From: Trissonchulus latispiculum
Lineage: Eukaryota > Nematoda > Enoplea > Enoplida > Ironidae
Assembly (NCBI GenBank): GCA_030248195.1
Contig: JASAND010027724.1
Location: 1 to 64,000 of the forward strand
Reading direction: 5' to 3'
DNA length: 64,000 nt
The first letter of the stretch is position 1. The number at the start of each line of letters is the position of its first letter. Under the pieces are notes generated by a model. That model saw only the letters and a program-made list of their open reading frames with translations, did not search any database and was not told the DNA's origin. Below, piece by piece: positions 23,106-34,599 of the stretch. The translations under genes and the position numbers were made by a program.

Positions 23106-23992
23106 ATAGATGTGACCACATATCACAATTATTGAATATATGGACAGCGCATACACTTATATCAAGAGTCCATAATTTAGTCCTTAATATTATAGAAGAA
23201 GAGTAAGCCACTAGAGGGCTTCTCTTCTTGGCACTGCGTAACGGTGCTCCGACCACAATACGCGAATGTTCCCCCGTTTGGTGGGGGGGGTATGCAAAAG
23301 GGGTCCCCGTTTGGTGGGGGGGGTATGCAAAATAAATCTAAATAAGTGCCGAAAAGTTTTGCTATTTTTATGGCAAAAACAGCTATTTTTAAAAATTTTC
23401 CTAATTTACTTTTTGCAAGAAATAAACGTTCAATGTATATACTGTTTTTGGGCAAAAATGCAAAAATTCTTTAACTTCTTGGGGGCTCATGTTTACATTT
23501 GTTTACAAAATGTTTCTAAAAATTGAAGATTTTGTTGCAAATTTTAATAAAATTAGCTTTAATTTTTCGAAAAATTTCACTAATTTATTTTCGAGGTACA
23601 AGCCCCCGTGAAAATTCTGAGTTCAAGGTACAAGCCACCGCAAAATTTTGTGGGGACAAGCCCCCCAGTACCTGACCCTATGTTAATCTATGGTGACAAC
23701 CCTCCGCCAACAGGGTTCTATGTTCATGTCAGAAATAGCATTTTAAGCAGTTTCTGTCAAAAATTTTCAATCATTTAGGGACGGGCATGCAATGTTTTTC
23801 GAATCGTAAGATTGAACAAGGCAAAAGTTTTGTCCTAATCTCTATTACCGTCACTCTTCGGCAACCACCTCACAAACCGACCTTTGCTAAAGCAGTCATT
23901 TTACAAAGTCATTATATATATACAATTTTTTCATTTTTGTGGTATTTTCTGGAATTCAGTTTGTTATGTCTTAATTGTGAAGTATATATATG

Positions 23993-24275
23993 CAGGCCCG
24001 CACCCAGGATTTTGAAAAGGGGGGGTCCAAGGTAACATGCAACGGGGGGTCTCTCTGGGCGCCAGAAGTTGAAGAATTTTTGCATTTTTGCCCAGAACAG
24101 CACATTGGACGTTTATTTCTTGCAAAAAGGAAATTATCGCGCCGAAGGCGCGAAATGTTTTTAAAAATGGCTGTTTTTGCCATAAAAATAGCAAAAATTT
24201 TCTATTTTGTCATCCCAAAAGGGGGGGGGGGTCTAGACCACTTGAACCCCCCCCCTCCCCCTGGGTGCGGCCTTG
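23993..24275 (+). mobile_element. hAT-like miniature element with 8-bp duplication
   Basis: TIRs CAGGCCCGCACCCAGG and CCTGGGTGCGGCCTTG; flanking direct repeat TATATATG at 23985-23992 and 24276-24283. That target is AT-simple, so the duplication alone is weaker, but the TIRs are clear. Interior hairpin GCGCC-GAA-GGCGC near 24139. 283 bp, noncoding. Confidence 0.82.
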
Positions 24276-24848
24276 TATATATGTATATATGTATAGCACT
24301 GAGGTGCACCGCCTTTTGGGGATTAACCATGGTATTTTTCCTTCTCCGGAGCAGACAAATCGCGGAGAAAACAAAATTATACTAATTTCGACTTTCCTCT
24401 TTTTCCAGATTATGTGTCAATTTGGCCACTGCTTCTTCTAACTGTCTACATTTTATTTCAGGGTCATTCGTATTGCAGTGTTGCTTTCACACCTGCTGCT
24501 ACATTTTGGGATAGCCTGTTACATATATATAATTATATATTTATTTTTTATTTTGGGCTTAATCTAATATTACACCCATTACGATCAGATTTTATCATTG
24601 CATCCTCTGCTTCTGCTTTCTCTTAGTCTTCTGTTCGAAAACGGAGACTTGAAACCTCTCCAACATTGTTTACATTTTATTGCTAAACTTAGCGCTGAAA
24701 TCCAATGCTTAATGCCGGTTGCTTCTGCAGTATCATTTTGCGCCATGTCTATATATAGTGCGGCGCATTTTTGATAAATATTTGTAAACATTGCAAGAAT
24801 ACCCTGTATCAGTATAGTTTTAAAAATCAATTTAAAAATATTTTGCTT
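24276..24848. other. presumed 5' flank of the ankyrin gene
   Basis: Noncoding AT-rich DNA before the probable ankyrin start codon. It may hold the promoter and 5' untranslated region, but no element can be assigned. Confidence 0.35.
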
Positions 24849-27800
24849 ATGATGCCTGCTGTGGATAGTGCCAATGGTCGCCCGCACCCACAGGGAAAGG
24901 CCATATCTTTTGCGGAAGAGAGAAAGGTTGGTTCTCGGTTTTTTGCTTTCCTATTTGATGACTGCATTTGGCTGTCTGAAAACGGACGATTTTGTTTGTT
25001 TGGTGGGTTGAGGGATTTCTGTAGAAGTTTTTATCGTACATATATCGTACGTATAGTACGTATATGTTGGAATAGAGGAATTGGGCAGGCTGCGGCGGTT
25101 CTTGGCCAAAATGTGGAGAAAGAGTAGTAGGACCCTGTCCAGAGACGGCTGGTACAGATTTTGCGAACGGTGCTCTGAAATTGATTGATAAATGCTACGG
25201 GAGGCTTCGTTTTTCTCAAAAAGTGGGAAGCGTTGGACACGTAATAGCCTAAGAATCGTAGGATATGGAATATATATATATATATATATACTGGGCTTAT
25301 TCTAGGGATTTTTTCTTGGGGGGGGCTTCTTGGGGGGGGCCCCCCCAAAGGTCCGAGGGGCAAGGAATTTTTTGGGGGGGGGCGAAAATTTTTCGAAAAA
25401 TATGCTAAAAATAGCGCTATTTTTCTAGCATATACTATAAAAGTTGATTTTCATAGCAAAAATAAGCAGATTTAGTGTTGAAAAGGGCAAAAATTGAGTA
25501 AAAATCTCCGGCGAAGCCGGAAAATTTTTGAAAATTTGGCCTTCTGAGCGATTTTTTCAGGGCAAAAGTTGGTACCAAAAGGGGCACCCACTTTTTTTGG
25601 GGGGGGGCGATTTTTTGGGGGGGGGACGATTTTTGGGGGGGGGGAAGGGTGTTTATGGGGGGCCCCCCCCCCCCCACCCCCCCCCACTAGAATAAGCCCA
25701 GTATATATAATCATTTTAGGTGGTGGGAGGTAGACAGATAAGAGGGGAAAGGCGTATGGGGATAGTCAGTGGCGTTTCCATCCTCTCTCCGAGTAAACTA
25801 CCATGTAGATAAATAATATTTATAAAAATTGCGTCGTACTAAGGAATAATAAGGTTGCTAGGTCCAAAAATGTGGTTATGAACCTACTGAGTTTGGAGGT
25901 TAAAGCGAAGGTGTGATCACTGCAAACTGCTCAATATCAATGGTAAAGCTAAAGCTCAAATCTAAAGAGCTAATCAATCTAAAGCTCAAATTTACACGGA
26001 TGGATGGGTGTCTGAGTCCACTCTATCGGGCTGCACTCAATTTTGATAAGTGAAGTCGCACGAGTACACGACGACGTTTGCGGCAGACTCGAAAATTACA
26101 AATTTGGCTATAACTTGTTGAATATACGGAGTTGAGCTCTAATATTGAAAGGTTTTTCTTTTTACGCTGGGAGACTCCAGCATCAAGCAGTCCGTAGAAC
26201 CCTGAAATGCAAAATGACGCTGTTACCTGACCTTGCTGATTGTCTACAGCTTTCGAGGCTCTGTTATTTATATACAAGTAACAAAAATGCTCCGCACAAA
26301 AGGGGATAATATGTGTGTTGGTCGTCTATGTCTATGTCTATGTCTGTCGTTTAATCCGGTTGAGAAAGAAAGTATATAAATCCGACACAGCAAGTTTGGG
26401 TGGGTGGTTCTATGGCGAAAGTTGCTCAGTTCGATGCGGGCCTTCATTTGACTCGAAATTTGACCACTTTTGAAAATTTTAATTTTTGACCCAAAATCGC
26501 CTAAGTCCCCACCCCACCCCACCACAGGCCTCTACAGCCACTTTAGGTACGCACTTCTATGACAAAAGTTGCTCAGTTCGATGCGGGCTTTCATTTGGTA
26601 CCAAATTTGACCACGTTTGAAAAATTTTAGTTTTGACCCAAAATCGCCTAAGTCCCCACCCACCACAGCCCTCTACAGCCACTTTAGGTACGCACTTCTA
26701 TGACAAAAGTTGCTCAGTTCGATGCGGGCTTTCATTTGGTACCAAATTTGACCACTTTTGAAAATTTTAATTTTTGACCCAAAATCGCCTAAGTCCCCAC
26801 CCCACCCCACCACAGCCCTCTACAGCCACTTTAGGTACGCACTTCTATGACAAAAGTTGCTCAGTTCGATGCGGGCTTTCATTTGGTACCAAATTTGACC
26901 ACTTTTGAAAATTTTAATTTTTGACCCAAAATCGCCTAAGTCCCCACCCCACCCCACCACAGCCCTCTACAGCCACTTTAGGTACGCACTTCTATGACAA
27001 AAGTTGCTCAGTTCGATGCGGGCTTTCATTTGGTACCAAATTTGACCACGTTTGAAAAATTTTAGTTTTGACCCAAAATCGCCTAAGTCCCCACCCCACC
27101 CCACCACAGCCCTCTACAGCCACTTTAGGTACGCACTTCTATGACAAAAGTTGCTCAGTTCGATGCGGGCTTTCATTTGGTACCAAATTTGACCACTTTT
27201 GAAAATTTTAATTTTTGACCCAAAATCGCCTAAGTCCCCACCCCACCCCACCACAGCCCTCTACAGCCACTTTAGGTACGCACTTCTATGACAAAAGTTG
27301 CTCAGTTCGATGCGGGCTTTCATTTGGTACCAAATTTGACCACGTTTGAAAAATTTTAGTTTTGACCCAAAATCGCCTAAGTCCTCACCCCCACCCTACC
27401 ACAGCACTCTACAGCCACTTTGAGCATGCAATTCTATGACAAAAGTTGTTCAGCTCACTTAGCGCTTTCATTTGGTACCAAATTTGACCACTTTTGAAAA
27501 ATCTTATTTTTGACCACTTGACCCCTACCCGATTTACCCTTCAAACGGCAAAGTGGAGCCAGTCCAGCAAAATGGGTGGGTCGGACGGCAAAACGGACTC
27601 CGGAAATGAGCTGGGCGCACCAGAAAACCTCTATGGACAAAGTTTTGAGAGGCCATGCACAGTCCTATATGGTCTTCTTGTAAGTCGGTACCGACTTGAC
27701 CCTCCCGACAACAAAGTGGAACCAGCCCAGCAAAATGGGTGGGTCGGACGGCAAAACGGACACCGGAAATGAGCTGGGCGCACCAGAAAACCCCTATGGA

Positions 27801-30800
27801 CAAAGTTTTGAGAGGCCATGCACAGTCCTATATGGTGTTCTTGGAAGTCGGTACCGACTTGACCCTCCCGACAGCGAAGTGGAACCAGCCCAGCAATATG
27901 GGTGGGTCCGACGGCAAAACTGCTTACGGGAATCAATTCGCCGTGCCAGAAAACCTTTGTATGAAAGAATTGAGCTTTCTAAGTTGAATACACAGCGAGA
28001 AATTTCGATTTTTCATTTTTCGAATTTTCACCATTTTTGACCGGCCACTGTGGTCGCATGGGAAGTGATAGAGAAACGAGACTTAGCTATTTAGTTAGTT
28101 CAATATATGTAGTTTCTGAATATAAAAAGAAATCGGCTCCAGCTCCTAACGTTCGAGCTGCGCAGCGACCACAAAAATGGTCACTTTTCGCTCTGAGCCG
28201 ACTTTGCGGCGCCGCTGCGGCGCTGTGGCGCACCTGCGGCGCAAAAAAAGTAGCGATTCTTAAATGGCGCATGGGGTACTACCAGACCCTATACCCCTTT
28301 AGGTCCGGCCTCCGCTGCAGATTACGTGAAAGAGGCGGAAAGTCAGGACAATACGACCATTAAATAGGAGAAACCGGAAAAAAAAAAAAAACATCGCCGC
28401 CATAACCGGTCCGGGGCACAACTTTTTAACGGAAAGTGATACGGGGCTGAAACTTCGCACACATACTAAACTCGATGTGCTCTACAATTTGCGCATGAAA
28501 TCTGCGCAGGATCTGCGCAGGATTTTGCGCAGCCTCTGCGCAGCTTATTTTACGGTGTCTCCAGGGACTTTTGACACATATTATAGGGGTCGCTGCCGCG
28601 ACCCCTATGATACGTTACGTATATACCTGTAAATATTTTGTGGCTAAGCTAGTTGTTCCTTTACATGATGATTTAAAAATTTTATGTAAACAATGTTTGT
28701 TTCCCTCTTTTATAGAGTGGTCAAGACTTTGACAAGACTGCGAGTGCGGATTTTCTTCGATCAGCACGTTCGGGTGATCTGAAGAAGGTTGATGAATACC
28801 TGAATCAGGGAATGAGTGTTAACACTGTCAATGCTGTAAGTTAAAGCTTCGGTAATTTCGTGGTCTACCATTTGTTATTTAAATTTCTGGATTTGGCTGG
28901 CATTTTTTGGCTTGTGAAGAGGCTCTTAGAAGAGGGATCTCCGGTTAGGGGCCCCCTAAAGTTAATAATAAGAATAAAATTACGTGTACGCGACTGCAAC
29001 ATGTGTTTTTATCTTTTTATTTATTTCTTTTATGTGAACATGTATTTCTGTTTTTTGTTTAGAATGGGCTGACCGCTCTTCATTTGGCAGCGAAGGATGG
29101 ACATGCTGATATTGTTGCCTTTCTGATTAAGCATGGAGCACGCGTTGACATGGCTACTAAGGTAAATTTTTGCTGTAAATGCATATCATAACATAACATG
29201 AACTATTCATTTGCGAAATGTACGTATATACTGGGTTTATTTTAGGCAAAAAACATGGGTGAGGGCCCCGCAATAGTGAAGCCGAGGTCAAAAGTGGGGG
29301 AACTGGTCTAAATCGCAAAAACCGCATCTTAAATTGTGGTCTTAAATCAGCTAAGAAATGCTCAAAGGTTTTTGTTGTTGTTATTGATATTACCGTGCTA
29401 CTCAGCCAAGAAGCTATATGAGGACGTTAACCTTTGTCTCTCCCCATCAGTCATGGCTAGTATGACTCTCGCTTCGTCGCCTGAAAGCTGTCCCACAATA
29501 ATTGGGATGGCTGGAGCAGACACCTTGGCCTTTCGGCTCCGCTAGTAAGAAATCCATTAACCGGAGGAGGGGTTGCAACCCCTAAACGCCCCCCCCCCTT
29601 GGATACGCCCATGGTTCAGGCCTTGTGCTATCTTCCCTAAATAGTGGCGTGTTACCCAGTTACCGCACAGTTAAAGGTTGGTAGCCGGGTCAGCTTAAGC
29701 TGAGAGAACTTTGTACCGGATCTCTTTCTAGACCGCAACAGTTTATAGGTAAAGGTAAGGTAAAGGTTTACCCCAGGAGATTTCTCCGTCCTGCCACAGG
29801 ACATGGGGTGCCGGTGCTCGACCCCGGATTCTCAGCCGAAGACTCAGGAGTGCGACCTCAAATAATGACTGCATCCGTGGAAGGGGGGCCGGCCCTTCTT
29901 CACAGACTCTGTTGCCTTCCCACCGTAGTGGTACCCATTTGCCGACCAGTTAAGGATGGATGGCTGGGTTGGCTAGACAACGTTCAGAATTGCTTAAGAG
30001 TAGTTCTTGCTTTCTCTTTCGTACTTGTATGTTGAGCATGCATTATTTGTCACACACTTTTTGATACGTAGATAAACTGGATTTAACAAAAATCATGTTG
30101 TTGTAGTAAACATTACACTGTGTCCATATACTTTTTCGATAGCTATACTCTTGTACACACGTCGTATATATATATACATGTAAGTACACGTATATACCTA
30201 TATACTTGTTGTCATGTAGAAAGAAATCAGGGGGAAAATTGTTTTTGTTGTCTGTTGTTAAAGAAGACAAGATTATCCGGTGTTGACAGTCAGAAGTGCA
30301 GTTGATATATTGCAATTGCTATTGCATTGCAGTGCAGGCTCAGCAGTGTGCCTGCCCTGTCTCTGTTAATATGCATGCAGCCCAGGACAGCAGTAGTACA
30401 ACAACAGCAACAACAATAAAATTGCGTTATACGTATACATATATACGTACACATAAATACTTAGGTGTACGCATGTATTTTTCACGGCTTTTTATTTCTT
30501 TCTCCTAAATAAAAGGGAGCAATTTCTGCACAATTTGCAACTCAGGAGGCATCTTAGAAAAAACACTCTTACAAGTGTGTGCTCAGTTTTGTACGAGCAT
30601 CGAGAGGCCAGGCATTGGGCAATTGCTGCCTGCAAAAAAGTTAATATATTTGCCAGAAATACATTTAAAGTGTTCATAAAGAAATGTCTACAATACTAAG
30701 TAGACCTTTACGTTCGTTTAATACTTACGCATAATGATGATAGTTTTGTAGTACGTACGTATATAGTTTCTGTTTGCATAACCCTACACAATAACCGCAA

Positions 30801-31743
30801 TTGCAGAATTGTTTGCAATTAAGAAAGTTTACGCTGGACATTGCGTGTGTTCGTGGTTTACACCATCTTGTACGAATCTTTATATACGTGTTTTATATTG
30901 GATACTTGTTACGTGTTCTACAATTCAACTAAATACGTATATATATAGCTAGCAGCAAGATGTGTACGTAAATATACTAGCTAGTTTGCGCTTACTCAGT
31001 CGTTTGCGTGGTTGAGATTAAGTCCCCTAAAATTCGACAAATGAAATTTCAGAAGATAAGTAGGGATCGTGATTTTTAGACTAGAAGGACAAGTGATCTT
31101 TGTTCTACCAGTAGTAAGGTGTAGCCGCCTTTTGTTATTTAATTTTCATGTAGATATATACATTTTCATATTGTATATATATAATTTTGTCCTGTTTAAA
31201 CTCCTGTAACTGAACGTAGTTAGGTCGACGTAGCTAATTGTGTACGTAATTTTTGTTGCAGTCTTGTTTGCAGGATGCACCCTACTGGGTAGTTGCTCCA
31301 GGCATTACATCTTTCTTAGTGTATACGTATATATACTTACCTAAAATACGTATATATATATGCCTGCTGTGTTAAAAATGTTTTGAAATTTTGAAGCTGA
31401 GACTTTGGGTTTTTGATTTCATCTACTGTTAAAAACTAAAAGTACAATTATATATACGTTTCTTGATGCTATACGTACTTATCTTTCATAATTCAGGACA
31501 ATTGAAAATGCCTTTGTGCTTGTATGCTAAGGTTTTGTGTTTTTAAGATTTTCTTGGAATTGTAATATATATATACGTTTTCAATTTCGGTTTTTTGATA
31601 TCTTTTTCAAAATATGATCTGGTTTTGTTTGTTTTTTGTTTCAGAAAGGCAACACTGCACTCCATATAGCGTCGTTGGCCGGAAAATTGGATGTGGTTAG
31701 AGTTCTTCGAGAGAATAATGCAAATCTCAACTGTCAGTCCCAG
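24849..31743 (+). CDS. ANK-like: ankyrin, N-terminal exons (probable start plus two repeats)
   Basis: Exons at 28716-28835, 29063-29161 and 31645-31743 have clean splice sites and are all phase 0. The first encodes [19 protein letters not shown], the conserved entry to the ankyrin membrane-binding domain. The others are single 33-residue ankyrin repeats ([36 protein letters not shown]), with the 99-bp one-repeat-one-exon layout known from animal ankyrin genes. An exon at 24849-24926 (ATG ATG CCT, ending EERK before GTTGGT) is also phase 0 and is my candidate start exon; that link is inference. The sum is 132 residues. Ankyrins tether membrane proteins to the spectrin skeleton. Intron 1 carries a miniature element and array-element copy 2. 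No third repeat exon was found between 31744 and 64000, so the next intron exceeds 32 kb or the gene is broken. Confidence 0.88.
25291..25701 (-). mobile_element. G-rich TIR miniature element (CTGGGCTTATTCTA)
   Basis: Perfect TIRs CTGGGCTTATTCTA and TAGAATAAGCCCAG enclose 411 bp with long G- and C-runs next to both ends. Interior hairpin CCGGC-GAA-GCCGG at 25508-25520. The element sits in TA-repeat DNA, so its target duplication cannot be read. It lies in ankyrin intron 1. A truncated inverted relative is at 58535-58627. Confidence 0.82.
25702..26270. other. intronic spacer
   Basis: Intron 1 of the ankyrin gene. A short phrase (AAGCTCAAATYTA) is duplicated near 25950-25990. Nothing else recognised. 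Confidence 0.4.
26410..27500 (+). repeat. 147-bp tandem array in copy 2
   Basis: The phrase TCTATGACAAAAGTTG starts at 26556, 26697, 26844, 26991, 27138, 27285 and 27433: spacings 141, 147, 147, 147, 147 and 148. Units contain GGTACCAAATTTGACCAC, TTTTTGACCCAAAATCGCC and CCCCACCCCACCACAG. Successive units alternate small variants (CACG versus CACT, TTAG versus TTAA), suggesting a 294-bp higher-order unit. Confidence 0.93.
27535..27900 (+). repeat. ~165-bp tandem array in copy 2
   Basis: Three units marked by AAGTGGARCCAG at about 27551, 27716 and 27880, each with GAGCTGGGCGCACCAGAAAA and GACTTGACCCTCCCGAC. Follows the 147-bp array directly. Confidence 0.85.
29231..29640 (+). repeat. partial miniature element (CTGGGTTTATTTTAGGC end)
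   Basis: A TIR-like CTGGGTTTATTTTAGGC at 29231 is followed by GTGAGGGCC and CAAAAGTGGGGG, then GGTCTAAA, which recur at 39668-39720 next to a nested element. The right end is unclear; C-runs and CCCATGG occur near 29590-29612. Lies in ankyrin intron 3. Confidence 0.5.
29641..30035. other. GC-rich island in ankyrin intron
   Basis: Locally GC-rich DNA with two related phrases (ACAGTTAAAGGTTGG, then CAGTTAAGGATGGATGGCTGGGT). It looks like an old dispersed repeat or SINE-like sequence, but I see neither A/B polymerase III boxes nor a defined tail. A 75-codon frame inside is not convincing. Confidence 0.35.
30036..31644. other. ankyrin intron 3, TACGTATATA-rich
   Basis: Intronic DNA with many short TATATACGTA and ACGTACGTATATA segments. 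No gene recognised. Confidence 0.5.
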
Positions 31744-33102
31744 GTATGCATATCTTTCTACACTAAATAAGAATAAACAGGGGGAGTGTACTAATTTAGC
31801 ATGAGTTTTTCCAGTGTGCCGTCTGGCGGGTTGCCAGTTTTGACTGCTGAAGTGTTTTGTTCAGGGTAAAGAAAGGAGCAGATATACAAGCCGCTGAGTG
31901 TGAGGTCTGATCCTTTTGTATTTGCAATAGAATCCTTTCTTATTTTTTGAGTTTTTTCATCCTAAATTCATTTGATTTTCAAGAGCCAAGAAGGTTTTTC
32001 AGGCAAATTACACATTTTTGGATTAGAATAGAAAATGCGAAAATGGACGATCCACCGTTGAGTGAGATCATCATTAAAGCTTCCTTTTCCTCAAGCAAGC
32101 AAAGAAAACAGGGACTGGACCATGGAAAAATTCTCTTAGCATAATCTCTTAACACAGATTCATAAACATTATTCCCTGTGATTCTCAGAGTCTAAGGGAC
32201 AGCGTAACTTAGCTGTCAGTTGTTGGATATCATGGTAGGGAGTGCTAGAGAATCATGCTACATAATGAGCACAGTTTATTTCTATACTACACATGTATGG
32301 AATGTGCATACTGCGTACGTACGTATGAAGAGTGTGTTAGATTTGGTTATATAGTTTTTTACCGAAGTAATATATATATATACGTGGTACGTATAGATTG
32401 TATGACACTTTATTGAGTGAGCTAATCTTTAGCTTAGACATATGGATGGATAACATACGTATTATTATATACGTAAGTGCTTCTTTTTCTCAACCCTGTC
32501 CTTTGAAAGACGAAATCTGTTTTACTACTCTAAAATCTGTGTTCCCCCACCCTTCCTGGTCGTATTTCATCCTGGGGTTTTTTTATGGTAGGGGGCGAGT
32601 GTGCCACAAATCTCTACTGAGTATATACTGCCGACTGTGTTACAGCTTACACTTACGTACGTAACGTATATATACGTACCGATATATATGCATGCACGTG
32701 GTAAAAACAACAATTATATTAATAGTCTGTGCATATATTAAGCTGTAAGTGTATTATAACCTCTTGGCTGTGCTACTTTTGGCTTATAATGTGTGCTTTT
32801 GCTTACGTAACTTTTACGGTGAAGCATCCCTTGTATACATTCTTTTCATATTATGTAGGCCTAATGTGTTAAGTGCATATTATGCTCAGATATGTTTGTG
32901 CGGAATATGTCGAGTGTTGTGTGCTTGTGCTGTACATACATATATACATATACGTACTTAAGTTACTCGTAACTTATAAATGTCTAAGTATAGTGCGTGG
33001 GGGGTTGGTTTAGTAGGCATGTGTGTTGGTTTTTCTCCATAAATGCACCATAACCGAGACTGAAAGGAACGAAGAATACGCATATATGCTGCACATGTTT
33101 TC

Positions 33103-33133
<31 letters not shown>

Positions 33134-33961
33134 GTGGCCATTATTATAGTATGTGCGGTGCGTGCCTGCTAGCACCATACGTATGTATATGTGCCTTTTC
33201 GTTGGGGGGCCTCTGGGAAGTGGAATAACGCCAACAACCAACATAGTGTGTAAATCAGCATTTCTAATGTGTTTGAGTATGTATGTAATGTGTATATACG
33301 TACGTAGTTTTGTTATAGACTTAGCCCTCGCTTTTTGATTCCCTGTGGAAAGAAGAAGAAGAACAGAAGGAATGTGGTAGAAGGGGTGGGGGAAGATAGT
33401 CACTGGTGGATCCAAGATTCTAATGGTTATTCCCTGGTGGAGTAAATTGGGGCTGGCTGATTTCTTGGCGATTTTGTATGGGTGGGCTCTTCATTGGGGG
33501 CCCATCGATGGGGAGGGAAGGGGCTCACCCAAAATAGGGGGCATATTTTTTGAATTTTTTTCGACTTTTGACATTTGTTTTAAATCCGCCAAAAATCGCT
33601 AAAATTTTATTTTCTCAGCAAAATTGCTCCTCAAAGCTCAAGCTTTCAAGTATTTACATGGAAGACAAACAAATTTTTTGAAAAATTATAGCTTTGTTTG
33701 CGTGTAAGAAAATGAAAATTTTTCGTGGCATTTTACGTGTCTTTCTATTCTTAAACTTTCGAACGTCGAAAATAGGTGAAAGTGATAACAATCCTTTGTT
33801 TTCCCACCAATTTGCATGAAAACATAACGTTTCTAATGCAATAAGTTATTGCAAAATTAAATTTTGGAAGTTTAGAAAATATTCAATCTGGACCTCCCAT
33901 TTCCAGGCCCCAGCTCTGGGCCCGATAGTGGAAGCCTCGGTTCATTTCATTCCTAATTCTT
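31744..33961. other. start of long ankyrin intron or 3' flank
   Basis: After the donor GTATGC at 31744. Rich in TACGTATATA patches and a (TA)n at 33108-33133. I searched for a third repeat exon beginning GGxTTYACxCC and saw none here or further downstream. Confidence 0.45.
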
Positions 33962-34326
33962 CAGGGTATTTTTAGGGATTTTTTCCGGGGGGGGGGCTTC
34001 CGGGGGGGGGCCCGGGCCCGGGGGGGAAGAAATTTTAGGGGGGGGGGAAGATTTTTGCAAAAATGAGCCAAAAATGGTATTTTTTGGCGTATTTTGCACG
34101 GTGAAACACATAGCCATTTTTACGAAAATATCGAAAAAAAGCGAAAAAATCGAAAAAAATACGAGAAAATTTTTGAAAATTTGAGCATTTTTGGAAAAAA
34201 TGTAGACCTCATTAAGGGGGAAGTCCAAAATCCCGGGGGGGGGGGGCGATTTCGGGGGGAAAGCATTTTAGGGGGGCAGGGCAAATTCGGGGGCCCCCCG
34301 CCCCTCACCCTGTAAAAAATACCCTG
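33962..34326 (+). mobile_element. G-rich TIR miniature element (CAGGGTATTTTTA)
   Basis: TIRs CAGGGTATTTTTAGGG and CCCTGTAAAAAATACCCTG; the 6-bp ATTCTT is directly repeated at 33956-33961 and 34327-34332. Long G-runs close to both ends, A/T-rich centre. 365 bp. The 5- versus 6-bp reading depends on whether the terminal A belongs to the element. Confidence 0.8.
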
Positions 34327-34361
34327 ATTCTTAATCGTAATGCTTATGAGACGTAGTGCGA

Positions 34362-34364
<3 letters not shown>

Positions 34365-34440
<76 letters not shown>
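34365..34440. repeat. (TA)n microsatellite
   Basis: About 76 bp of pure TA repeat directly after the miniature element. Confidence 0.97.
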
Positions 34441-34445
<5 letters not shown>

Positions 34446-34599
34446 GTATAAACATAACAAAAATTTCCTGACTGTACTGTTGACTGCTAGCCAAAAGTTT
34501 TGAAATTTGGCCAAATTTAGGCAACATTTTGGAGCAGCCGAAAACTATACTGTGGAGGGAAAGAAAACTCTGTTTCAACAAACTATAAGATTTCAGCAG

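Larger units (their letters stand above)
22652..23992. other. noncoding, repeat fragments
   Basis: Holds a terminal-type hairpin (22966-22991), a palindrome-arm fragment (23027-23105), two direct copies of a CCCCGTTTGGTGGGGGGGGT phrase (23273-23325) and G-rich fragments at 23600-23680. No gene recognised. Confidence 0.45.
26271..28612 (+). mobile_element. dispersed 147-bp-array element, copy 2 (intact ends)
   Basis: Begins TATACAAGTAAC and ends ATGATA after a perfect terminal hairpin at 28583-28608 (ATAGGGGTCGC, loop TGCC, GCGACCCCTAT). Order inside: ~130-bp 5' block, 147-bp array, ~165-bp array, then a ~700-bp 3' block with GCGGCGCCGCTGCGGCGC near 28206 and CTGCGCAG repeats near 28500. No transposase frame and no target duplication evident. 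2.34 kb; the cleanest copy for defining the family. It lies in ankyrin intron 1. Confidence 0.85.

Noticed and set aside
24585..25127. Long frame downstream of the ankyrin start codon as a separate gene
   Set aside because: After the GT donor at 24927 the reading continues into intron-like sequence with no recognisable domain; splicing to 28716 is more plausible.
27494..28040. Overlapping frames in the ~165-bp array as repeat proteins
   Set aside because: Frames are open on both strands because the array unit lacks stops; copies differ by indels that shift frame.
29641..29960. GC-rich island as a tRNA gene or tRNA-derived SINE
   Set aside because: I could not fold a cloverleaf or place A and B boxes with correct spacing.
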